Below are positions 1 through 6,842 of a stretch of DNA of 10,931 nt, one piece after another. The stretch is from an uncultured beta proteobacterium. GTDB taxonomy: Bacteria > Pseudomonadota > Gammaproteobacteria > Burkholderiales > Burkholderiaceae. Position numbers and translations under genes: made by a program. The DNA lies in assembly GCA_903845455.1 (NCBI GenBank), contig CAIMXN010000046.1, forward strand, positions 1 to 10,931, read 5' to 3'. Under the pieces are notes generated by a model that did not search any database, had not been told where the DNA came from, and saw only the letters and a list, made by a program, of their open reading frames with translations. Each line of letters begins with the position of its first letter. Positions within the stretch are counted from its first letter, which is position 1.

Positions 1-6
1 AACAAA

Positions 7-570
7 CTAAAATCCGAAACGGGTACGTAACCAAATCAATCCGTCATATTTGATAGGATCATCAGCGCAAGGGCCGATACCGCACTCTAAGAGAGTAGAA
101 ATTAAATTAGCCAATACCAAAAGAATAAAAAGAATCACTAATGCATTGGTAAATAAGGAACGTGAACGAACTTCACGATTCGGTAGCATCAGCAAAATCG
201 CTTGACCTGTCAGCAAACCCACATAACCAACAAAAGCCCAAGTATAAAAATGCAGCTCTAAGAAGGTTGCTCCGTAGCCCTTGTCGCCAGGCAATACATG
301 TAAGAGCACTTGGCGCAATGAGACCATCATGCCAACTAAGCCACCCATAATGCCCCAACCGTAATGCGCTGAGTGCGCACCAAAACGCAAGTTCATCACC
401 AAGGCAAAGCCAATGATCACAAAACCCATGCGTTGCATTAAGCACAGTGGGCAAGGTAGTTCACCAAAATAGAGTTGGTCTACAAAAGCGTAGGACAAAA
501 CACCAACCACTGCCAACAAGGCGAGTTGATTACCTAATCCAGCAAGCGAAGGAAAAGATGGTTTACTCAC
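7..570 (-). CDS. dsbB: Disulfide bond formation protein B (DsbB), variant with C-terminal second cysteine pair
   Basis: This is a 187-residue inner-membrane protein expected to reoxidise periplasmic DsbA and pass the electrons to quinone. Five hydrophobic segments are visible (about residues 14-34, 42-60, 70-92, 108-129 and 140-161). The first active pair is the CPLC motif, C40 and C43, after segment 1, with an arginine (R47) placed like the quinone-site R48 of E. coli DsbB. The only other cysteines are C163 and C168 in CGIGPC after segment 5; the loop between segments 3 and 4, which carries the second pair in E. coli, has none. If the N-terminus is cytoplasmic, five segments put the C-terminal tail and its cysteines in the periplasm. 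The start is GTG at 570, sharing GTGA with the stop of the upstream small gene. No Shine-Dalgarno sequence is visible, so translation probably depends on coupling. Family assignment is secure; the electron path through the tail pair is inferred. Confidence 0.93.
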   Translation of the reverse strand: MSKPSFPSLAGLGNQLALLAVVGVLSYAFVDQLYFGELPCPLCLMQRMGFVIIGFALVMNLRFGAHSAHYGWGIMGGLVGMMVSLRQVLLHVLPGDKGYGATFLELHFYTWAFVGYVGLLTGQAILLMLPNREVRSRSLFTNALVILFILLVLANLISTLLECGIGPCADDPIKYDGLIWLRTRFGF

Positions 571-725
571 AGGCTGATATTGAGATGACTTGTTGCATGG
601 AATTGAAACCCGAAAATCAGAATGAGTGTCGTTGCCGCGATCAGGGTTAAGCCTGCAAAACGCCGATCAAACCAGACTAAGATCAGTCCGATGAAAGCTG
701 TCAGAAAAGGCAGAAACATATACAT
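567..725 (-). CDS. Small membrane protein, DUF5993-like, coupled to dsbB
   Basis: A 52-residue reading frame begins MYMFLPFLTAF and ends HATSHLNISL. It has two hydrophobic stretches (about residues 3-19 and 25-42) separated by a short basic turn, WFDRR, so it is probably a two-segment membrane hairpin. Length, the central RR turn and the closing HATxxLNISL-like tail match my memory of the DUF5993 family, which occurs beside dsbB; this was not checked against a database. Its TGA stop (569-567) overlaps the GTG start of dsbB (570-568), a strong sign of a real coding gene and of translational coupling. The start is ATG at 725 because an in-frame TAA lies four codons upstream; a second ATG two codons later (719) is possible. 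No clear Shine-Dalgarno sequence or promoter is visible upstream. Its function is unknown. A partner role with DsbB is inferred from the overlap alone. Confidence 0.8.
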   Translation of the reverse strand: MYMFLPFLTAFIGLILVWFDRRFAGLTLIAATTLILIFGFQFHATSHLNISL

Positions 726-806
726 ACAATGATTTTATCGCAGGATGAAACATCTGAGCTTCAAAGCCCCAATCAATATAGGACTTCATTTAAGGGTTTT
801 ATCGCC

Positions 807-1931
807 TTAAACGGCTTTACGCTTACCCAGAAAGGACGTCAGAATTTGACCTAAGCCTTTGCACTCCACTAACTCACGCTCCTCAACCTCAAACGCATCT
901 TTCACTAAGTCGGCAGTAGCTGGTGCCATATGCACACGTCCAACCAAAGAGGTCGATTCCATGCGGCTAGCCGTATTGACTGTATTACCCCATAAATCGT
1001 AGGAAAATTTTGTAAAGCCGATTACTCCAGCTACGACAGGCCCTGAATTTAAGCCAACGCGCATTTGCAACTCAATCCCATTATCGGCATTAAATGTTGC
1101 TAGATCCTCAAACATGCCCAGGGCCATATCCGCGACGATGTGCGCATGATCCGAACGGGGTATGGGCAAGCCCCCAGCCGCCATGTAGGCATCGCCAATC
1201 GTCTTAATTTTCTCAAGCCCAAGATCCTCTGCCCTTCTATCAAAGCGTCCAAATAAATCATTCAAAAGTTTGACTAACTCAGCAGCTGTTTTCGTCGAAG
1301 CCATCTTGGTAAAGCCAGATAGGTCACTAAATAAAATAGTCACTTCTGGGTAGCTTCCAGAGATATTGCTCTCACCCTTTTTTAAGCGCTCTGCAATGGG
1401 CTTAGGCAAAATATTGAGCATGAGTTTTTCAGTCTTCATTTGCTCAATATTGAGAAGCTCTTTCTCATGCTGTAACTGCAAAATGCGCTCACGGTCGACA
1501 TCCCGTAGACGCTTCTTTTCCAATGAAGAAAAAACTCGGGCACGTAACAACACCGGATCGAAGGGCTTGGGCAAATAGTCCTCTGCCCCCACCTGAATAC
1601 ACTCGATGGTTCTTTCAAAATGCTCCGATCCAGAAACCACAATAACGGGTAGATAGCGAAGCTCAGGAGAAGATTTAATCGCCTTTAAGGTTTCAAGACC
1701 ATCCATTTCTGGCATTTCCATATCGAGCAACATCAAATCAAACGCTTCAGCGCGCACTTTTTCGAGGGCCTCGACTCCATCACCCGCTTCCTGAATATTA
1801 GTAATCCCAATCGAATTGAGTTCTCGAATCAACAGCTTTCGCAAGGTTCGACTATCGTCTACCACTAAGACTTTCATAGTCTTGGTTTGCTCAAGAATCT
1901 CTTGTGAGATAGCGCTATTTTCTACACTCAT
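807..1931 (-). CDS. Response regulator with class III adenylate cyclase output domain
   Basis: This 374-residue soluble protein is the likely output of the chemosensory cluster. An N-terminal receiver (about 19-137) has the acidic pocket D25/D26, phospho-acceptor D70, S100 and K122. A charged helix (about 138-172) probably forms a coiled coil leading into an LNILPKPIAERL segment typical of cyclase linkers. The class III cyclase domain (about 193-370) has metal-binding D203 in FSDLSGFT and D247 in TIGDAY, and N319 and R323 in WGNTVNTASRM for catalysis. Substrate-selecting K243 and D312 match adenylate rather than guanylate cyclases. All catalytic residues appear intact, so ATP to cAMP is the expected reaction, switched by phosphotransfer from the neighbouring CheA. 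It starts 17 bp after cheR with a GAGG ribosome site, which supports ATG 1931 over the internal ATG at residue 19. No CheY is encoded nearby. The link to CheA is inferred from gene context. Confidence 0.93.
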   Translation of the reverse strand: MSVENSAISQEILEQTKTMKVLVVDDSRTLRKLLIRELNSIGITNIQEAGDGVEALEKVRAEAFDLMLLDMEMPEMDGLETLKAIKSSPELRYLPVIVVSGSEHFERTIECIQVGAEDYLPKPFDPVLLRARVFSSLEKKRLRDVDRERILQLQHEKELLNIEQMKTEKLMLNILPKPIAERLKKGESNISGSYPEVTILFSDLSGFTKMASTKTAAELVKLLNDLFGRFDRRAEDLGLEKIKTIGDAYMAAGGLPIPRSDHAHIVADMALGMFEDLATFNADNGIELQMRVGLNSGPVVAGVIGFTKFSYDLWGNTVNTASRMESTSLVGRVHMAPATADLVKDAFEVEERELVECKGLGQILTSFLGKRKAV

Positions 1932-1941
1932 CCGTATTCAT

Positions 1942-1945
1942 CCTC
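1942..1945 (-). promoter_or_regulatory. Shine-Dalgarno site of the receiver-cyclase gene
   Basis: GAGG on the minus strand lies 10 nt before the ATG at 1931 and just before the end of the cheR-cyclase gap. It fixes the start of the cyclase gene and allows independent initiation, in contrast to the ATGA-coupled starts of cheW and cheR. Confidence 0.6.
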
Positions 1946-1948
1946 AAG

Positions 1949-2791
1949 CTAAAGGGGTTCTTTTTGGTAATAAGACACACGATCCAACTGGACTACTTTA
2001 AACGATTTATCAAACAAGATCGATTCTGAGGAACCCAAGATCAAATAGGCATCCGCATGCGGTAATTGCGCGTGCAATTTCTTGACAATCTTTGCTTTGG
2101 TTTCTTGGTTGAAGTAAATTAAGACATTGCGCATCAAGATCAAATCGAACTTTGGCATTAAGGGCCAATCCTGAATTAAATTCATTTGTCTAAACTGCAC
2201 CATGCTACGTATATCAGGAATCACTTGGTAATGCCCATTCGGTAACTTGGTAAAGTGGCGACTAATTTGACTATCCGAAAGACCGCGCATAATTTCTACT
2301 GGGTTGTATACCCCTGAGACAGCTTTATCTAAGGCTTGCTGAGAAATATCGGTTGCCCAAATCTGAATTTTCCACTTAGTCAACTCAGGAAAATACTCTC
2401 GCAATAAAATCGCAATACTGTAGGGCTCCTGACCAGTAGAGGCTGCTGCGGACCAAATATTGATCTCTCGAGTTTCTTGGCACTTCTCAATTAAAGCTGG
2501 CAAGATGGTTTTTTTGAGTGCATCAAAAGGATGAATGTCTCTGAAAAAACTGGTTTCATTCGTGGTCATGGCCTCAAAGGCCTGCCAATGCAGATCATTC
2601 ACAGGTGAAGTCACTAAATGACGCAAGAGTTGCGCATGATGATCAAAGCCATGTTGCTCAACAATATGCGTTAGACGAGAAGTGATGAGATAGGTTTTTG
2701 CCAAATCGAGATCAATGCCAATATTTTTTTCAACTAACTTGAAAAAATGCTCGACATCGAGCTGATCAAGTTGGTTGGCAGAAGAGCTCAT
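1949..2791 (-). CDS. cheR: Chemoreceptor glutamate methyltransferase CheR
   Basis: A 280-residue cytoplasmic enzyme that transfers methyl groups from S-adenosylmethionine to receptor glutamates, raising kinase activity during adaptation. The N-terminal helical domain (about 10-75) is followed by the NETSFFRD motif (78-85), the AdoMet-binding segment AAASTGQEPYSIA (115-127, with E122), D148 in WATDIS, and the RNVLIYF motif near residue 220. Length is close to the single-domain CheR of E. coli (286), and there is no C-terminal TPR extension. Its ATG (2791-2789) overlaps the TGA of cheB (2790-2788) as ATGA, so the two adaptation enzymes are translationally coupled. No strong Shine-Dalgarno sequence is seen. 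The target is most likely the receptor encoded at the head of the cluster. Confidence 0.96.
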   Translation of the reverse strand: MSSSANQLDQLDVEHFFKLVEKNIGIDLDLAKTYLITSRLTHIVEQHGFDHHAQLLRHLVTSPVNDLHWQAFEAMTTNETSFFRDIHPFDALKKTILPALIEKCQETREINIWSAAASTGQEPYSIAILLREYFPELTKWKIQIWATDISQQALDKAVSGVYNPVEIMRGLSDSQISRHFTKLPNGHYQVIPDIRSMVQFRQMNLIQDWPLMPKFDLILMRNVLIYFNQETKAKIVKKLHAQLPHADAYLILGSSESILFDKSFKVVQLDRVSYYQKEPL

Positions 2792-3957
2792 TTAAGCTGC
2801 GTCCGAAATAATATTTCATCAGGAATTGAATCTAGTGGAAGGACTTTTTCAGCTAAATTCGCCTCAGCAATAGCTCCCGGCATTCCCCAAATGGTGCTAG
2901 TAGCCTCATCCTGGGCAAGAACCATCCCATTACTTCTCACAATTTCCTCTGCGCCGAGTAAACCATCGTAGCCCATGCCTGTCAGGACTACTGCTAGTAA
3001 AGATTGGCCATATATTTGGGCTGCACTTCTAAATAGAACATCGACAGCTGGTCGACAAGAATTTTCTGGTGGATCTTCATTCAGATACATAAAAACTTTA
3101 ACGCCCTTACGCTTGAGCGCTAAATGAAAGCCACCAGGAGCCAAATATGCTTGCCCAGGTAAAGCTTCCTGCCCATCGTAAGGCTCTTGTACTGGCATCA
3201 CGCCAACTTCAGTTAAGCGCGCGGCCAACAAAGTTGTAAATTTTGGTGGCATGTGCTGAACAATAAAAATGGGAACGGGTAATGGTGTGCGCCAGAGTTC
3301 AAATACCCTCATCAGTGCAGCAGGTCCACCTGTAGATACGCCAATACAAAGCGCATCTACTGGATATAAAGGTCTTCCTTCCGGACGAACCACTACACTC
3401 TTTAATGGCGGTGCTCCTGATGAGCTAGGCAAAGTCGTAATTTTTTCAGGTATTGGTATCGCCTGTGCCTCACGCCGAGCAGCGCCTCGCTCTTTAATCG
3501 AGACCCCTTTTGTGCTCGCATTACTGCCCGACTTACACAAGGCCTTAATTTTGGGAATGAGAGTCTCCTCTAAGACGCGATACGCTGCTTGAGGATCGGT
3601 GCTAGATGCGGGCTTACCCACATAATCGCTAGCTCCGAAAGTCAAAGCATCCATCGTTGCTTTTGTTCCGCGCTGGGTAAGAGAGCTAAACATAATGATT
3701 GGAAGTTTGGGGTGAATCTTGCGAATTTCCTTTAAGGCAGTAATGCCATCCATTTCAGGCATCTCGACATCTAGGGTCAAGATATCTGGTTGAGAACGCA
3801 CAATCGCCTCAATTGCCAAAATGCCATTGGCTGCAGTACCAACAACCTCAATCTCTGGATGTTTCATCAAGGTTGACACAATAATGCGCCTCATAATAGC
3901 CGAGTCATCCACGACTAAAACGCGTATTTTTTCTTCAAACTTCAATGGCTCACTCAT
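2788..3957 (-). CDS. cheB: Chemotaxis response regulator, protein-glutamate methylesterase/glutaminase CheB
   Basis: A 389-residue, two-domain enzyme that removes methyl groups from receptor glutamates when phosphorylated by CheA. The receiver (about 11-130) has D17/D18, phospho-acceptor D63 in TLDVEMPEMDG, S91 and K115. A basic, Ser/Pro-rich linker (about 140-198) leads to the methylesterase domain (about 199-385) with catalytic triad S208 (GVSTGGP), H235 (VQHMPP) and D331 (TGMGYDG). All key residues are present. The linker makes it longer than E. coli CheB (349). It follows cheW after a 61-bp gap containing a hairpin, and has no convincing Shine-Dalgarno sequence before ATG 3957. It is coupled to cheR by ATGA. 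CheB is one of two receiver proteins here that can draw phosphate from CheA; the other is the cyclase. Confidence 0.96.
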   Translation of the reverse strand: MSEPLKFEEKIRVLVVDDSAIMRRIIVSTLMKHPEIEVVGTAANGILAIEAIVRSQPDILTLDVEMPEMDGITALKEIRKIHPKLPIIMFSSLTQRGTKATMDALTFGASDYVGKPASSTDPQAAYRVLEETLIPKIKALCKSGSNASTKGVSIKERGAARREAQAIPIPEKITTLPSSSGAPPLKSVVVRPEGRPLYPVDALCIGVSTGGPAALMRVFELWRTPLPVPIFIVQHMPPKFTTLLAARLTEVGVMPVQEPYDGQEALPGQAYLAPGGFHLALKRKGVKVFMYLNEDPPENSCRPAVDVLFRSAAQIYGQSLLAVVLTGMGYDGLLGAEEIVRSNGMVLAQDEATSTIWGMPGAIAEANLAEKVLPLDSIPDEILFRTQLK

Positions 3958-3988
3958 GACAATGGTTACTTAAGATAATGCTGAGGGC

Positions 3989-4017
3989 AAAAATATTTAG
4001 TCAAGATCGACTAAATA
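3989..4017 (-). terminator. Hairpin with T run between cheW and cheB, possible leaky terminator
   Basis: Two perfect 9-bp arms, TATTTAGTC (3994-4002) and GACTAAATA (4009-4017), flank a 6-nt loop. On the transcribed minus strand the hairpin is followed at once by five T residues (3993-3989). It begins 2 bp after the cheW stop codon. The form matches an intrinsic terminator, but only two of nine pairs are G-C, so termination would be partial. It could instead protect an mRNA 3' end after processing. Confidence 0.45.
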
Positions 4018-4019
4018 CA

Positions 4020-4478
4020 TCAAGCCAACAGAAATTGTTTTTTAGGTTGGTCTACGCGTTGGTCAATACGCTTAGGATCCAAAATTAGTAGTAGCCTGTC
4101 TGAAAGTTTATGGACTCCCAGAACCAGCTCTCTAGATACTACCGAAAAATTACTTGGGGGCGGTTCAAAAGTATCCTGCTCCAGGGATAGAATTTCTCCG
4201 ACATCATCGACCAAGATGGCAATCAAGTAGCCGTCGCACTGCAAAATAATACTAACAGACTCATCTTTCGCAGAGTCAGATTCAAGATCTAGCCTCTCGT
4301 ACATATCAATCGCAGGAACAAGCTGGCCCCTAAGATTCATAATCCCACGTACTATTTTGGGACTCTTAGGTACTGGTGTAACGTCCATATTACGATTTAG
4401 TTCAAGTACATCAGCGACATTAATTCCGAAATAATGTCCGCCCAAATAAAATGTTGCAAAATCTGTTGAGGTGCTCAT
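4020..4478 (-). CDS. cheW: Chemotaxis coupling protein CheW
   Basis: A 152-residue cytoplasmic adaptor that links the receptor tip to the P5 region of CheA in signalling arrays. It is a single CheW-like domain: an N-terminal strand with FATFYLGGHYFGI (7-19), a DVLEL segment (23-27), the conserved RGIMNLRGQLVPAID core (44-58), the ILVDDVGEI strand (about 87-95), and a C-terminal LLLILDP strand. Its ATG (4478-4476) overlaps the cheA TGA (4477-4475) as ATGA, so it is translationally coupled to the kinase it serves. Only one free-standing cheW is present in the window, though CheA itself adds two CheW-like domains. A hairpin with a T run lies directly after its stop. Confidence 0.95.
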   Translation of the reverse strand: MSTSTDFATFYLGGHYFGINVADVLELNRNMDVTPVPKSPKIVRGIMNLRGQLVPAIDMYERLDLESDSAKDESVSIILQCDGYLIAILVDDVGEILSLEQDTFEPPPSNFSVVSRELVLGVHKLSDRLLLILDPKRIDQRVDQPKKQFLLA

Positions 4479-6793
4479 GCGGATAGATCCATATCTATTA
4501 CAGTTGGATATTCTTTGGAGTTTTCTTGTAAATTTCGCATCATCAAAATTTCTTGGAGGTCAATCACGTTAATGACTTGATCATCCAAAGAGACGCACCC
4601 AAGCAAGCCTTTTTGTGGAGGGTTTGCTTCTTGTAGATTCTTCGAGACATGAATAATGTCATGCACCTGACTCACTACTAAGCCAATTGGAATGTCTTTG
4701 GTGTAATGCACGATGACAGGAATCACATCATCCTCACCCAATGATGCACTGTTCACTTTCGCACCTTCAATATAGTGATCTAGACGTAGTAAATGCATGA
4801 TGTGATTGCCATATTGAATCACATCACGGTTACCATTACGCTGAACTTGTTTTGGAGAAATCATCTCTAAACGTTCGACATTTTCAAGATGAATAGCCAA
4901 TCGAGGTTGCCCTGCCAGCTCAAATAGCAACATCGATACCTCTTCCTCGAATACTTTATCCTGAGTCATCGAGGGATTTAATGGGCGAGATTGAATCTTA
5001 GCCACCATTCCCGATTGCATCGCCATACCGTCGATATCGAGAATTAATGCCACATGACCATTACCCAAAATCGTTGCACCAGCAAAATTATCAACCCCCT
5101 TCAATAAAGGGCCTAAAGGTTTTACAACAACCTCTTGCATATTAAGGACTTCATCGATCACTAGTCCAAAACGGATTCCGGAAGACTGAAGAATAGCAAT
5201 ATTGAGCACAGCATTGGGAAGAGGTTTGTCTTGGTTTACATCAAGCTGATGGTTCAAAAATAGCAATGGGACCAACTGATTGCGTAAACGGAATACTGGG
5301 GTGCCATAGAAATCTTCTAAGCCAGTGCCATCTAAGCCTAACTCGAGACGAACCATCTCTAAAATACTGTTTTGCGGAATGGCATAGGGCTCATTGCCAC
5401 AACGAACAAATAAAGCAGGCATGATTGCTAAGGTAAGTGGAATTTTCAGACGAATCGTTGTGCCAACGCCTCGCTTACTATCAATATCAATCGATCCACC
5501 AATATTAGAAATATTAGTCTTCACCACGTCCATACCAACTCCCCTGCCGGAGAGATTGGTTACTTGGCTCTTTGTTGAGAAGCCAGGTAAGAAGATAAAT
5601 TCTAGTAGCTGTAAGTCATTTAGGCCTGCAGCTTGCTGAGGTGTCACTAAGCCTTTCTCAACAGCCTTTTGACGGACGAGATCATAGTTCACACCAGCAC
5701 CATCGTCCGCAATCTCAATCACGACCATGCCATTTTCATGACTAGCACGCAATAAGACTTTACCTGCTTCCGGTTTACCAGCAATTACGCGCTCACTAGG
5801 AACCTCAATGCCATGGTCGATGCTATTACGAATAATGTGCACCAAGGGATCACGAATCGCATCAAGCAAAGTTCTATCTAATTCTGTTTCGGCACCTTCT
5901 TGAACCAAGCTGACATTTTTACTACATTCATTAGAGACATCTCGAATTAAACGCGGAAATTTTGTCCAAACTTGAGCAATTGGTTGCATGCGAGTTTTCA
6001 TCATGCGTTCTTGTAGCTCAAGCGTTAGCAAGTCGATAACACGGACCGCACTCGAAAAATCATGGTCACCAAATTGAGCTGTGAATGGCAATAAACGATT
6101 TCTAGCTAAAACCATTTCACTGACAAGATTCATGAGCTTATCTAGTAATTCTAGGTTTACCTTAACAGGCGCTGATACCTCTTGGTTTTTTACAGGATCA
6201 GCGGGATCGGCTGCCCATACTTGATCAGTAGATTCCGTATCCTCTGCGGCAAGGACTGCGGAAGTCACTTTAGGTGGCTCTGACACAGAATTTGTTGGTG
6301 CAATGGACTCAGTAGTCTTTGCCATGGAAGCCTGAACTTGAGGCGCCTGAGCCTGAGGAGTTGGTTCGGGTGTAGCTGAAGTACTGGCAGTTAAAGTGAT
6401 GTCAATACTTTTACCCGCGGCTAATGCCAGCAATTGTTCTACTAGAGCAGAGTCATCACCCGCCGGTTCAGATTGAGTTGCTTCAACGCCTTCGATAATT
6501 AATCTCAAGCTATCCAAAGCATTCAACAACACAGTGGTTTTGTGATTATCCAATGACAGTTGGCCATCCCGAATTTTTCCTAACAGGGACTCACCCGCGT
6601 GAGATACCTTCTCGAGACGTTTAAAGGCAAAGAAGCCGCTACTACCCTTGAGGGTATGCATAGCCCGAAAAATGTTACCAACCAGTTTTTTATCGTCAGG
6701 TGTTTTTTCAAGCTGCACGAAATCCAGATCAAGTTGATCTAATATTTCGCGCGCCTCAATGATGAATTCAACTAGGATGTCGTCGTCATTCAT
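4475..6793 (-). CDS. cheA: Chemotaxis histidine kinase CheA, no P2 domain, tandem CheW-like domains
   Basis: A 772-residue kinase, larger than E. coli CheA (654). The P1/HPt domain (about 1-105) carries the phosphorylated histidine H46 in MHTLKGSSGFF. Residues about 110-205 are an Ala/Pro/Thr/Gln-rich linker with no recognisable P2 docking domain. The P3 dimerisation helices (about 208-270) precede the ATPase domain with N box HIIRNSIDHG (319-328), G1 DDGAG (363-367), F box FLPGFS (401-406) and G2 GRGVG (416-420). A first CheW-like P5 domain spans about 455-595 and a second, more divergent one about 619-755. No receiver is fused at the C-terminus, unlike WspE or ChpA. It autophosphorylates from ATP and should pass phosphate to CheB and the receiver-cyclase. 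It starts at ATG 6793, with an in-frame TAG four codons upstream and no clear Shine-Dalgarno sequence, 49 bp after mcp. Confidence 0.96.
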   Translation of the reverse strand: MNDDDILVEFIIEAREILDQLDLDFVQLEKTPDDKKLVGNIFRAMHTLKGSSGFFAFKRLEKVSHAGESLLGKIRDGQLSLDNHKTTVLLNALDSLRLIIEGVEATQSEPAGDDSALVEQLLALAAGKSIDITLTASTSATPEPTPQAQAPQVQASMAKTTESIAPTNSVSEPPKVTSAVLAAEDTESTDQVWAADPADPVKNQEVSAPVKVNLELLDKLMNLVSEMVLARNRLLPFTAQFGDHDFSSAVRVIDLLTLELQERMMKTRMQPIAQVWTKFPRLIRDVSNECSKNVSLVQEGAETELDRTLLDAIRDPLVHIIRNSIDHGIEVPSERVIAGKPEAGKVLLRASHENGMVVIEIADDGAGVNYDLVRQKAVEKGLVTPQQAAGLNDLQLLEFIFLPGFSTKSQVTNLSGRGVGMDVVKTNISNIGGSIDIDSKRGVGTTIRLKIPLTLAIMPALFVRCGNEPYAIPQNSILEMVRLELGLDGTGLEDFYGTPVFRLRNQLVPLLFLNHQLDVNQDKPLPNAVLNIAILQSSGIRFGLVIDEVLNMQEVVVKPLGPLLKGVDNFAGATILGNGHVALILDIDGMAMQSGMVAKIQSRPLNPSMTQDKVFEEEVSMLLFELAGQPRLAIHLENVERLEMISPKQVQRNGNRDVIQYGNHIMHLLRLDHYIEGAKVNSASLGEDDVIPVIVHYTKDIPIGLVVSQVHDIIHVSKNLQEANPPQKGLLGCVSLDDQVINVIDLQEILMMRNLQENSKEYPTVIDMDLSA

Positions 6794-6842
6794 AGATAGC
6801 TATGCTGATGTATGTTGAAAGCTGACCGTATATCCCTTGCAC

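Noticed and set aside
731..760. GATAAAAT upstream of the DUF5993-like gene as a -10 box
   Set aside because: No acceptable -35 hexamer lies at 16-18 bp spacing, so no promoter can be supported here.
789..811. Inverted repeat TTTAAGG/CCTTAAA overlapping the stop of the cyclase gene, a possible operon terminator
   Set aside because: The stem is short and mostly A-T, covers the stop codon, and is not followed by a T run on the minus strand.
6794..6842. Regulatory hairpin between mcp and cheA
   Set aside because: Only the short palindrome ATAGCTAT is visible; nothing beyond chance structure is seen in this 49-bp gap.
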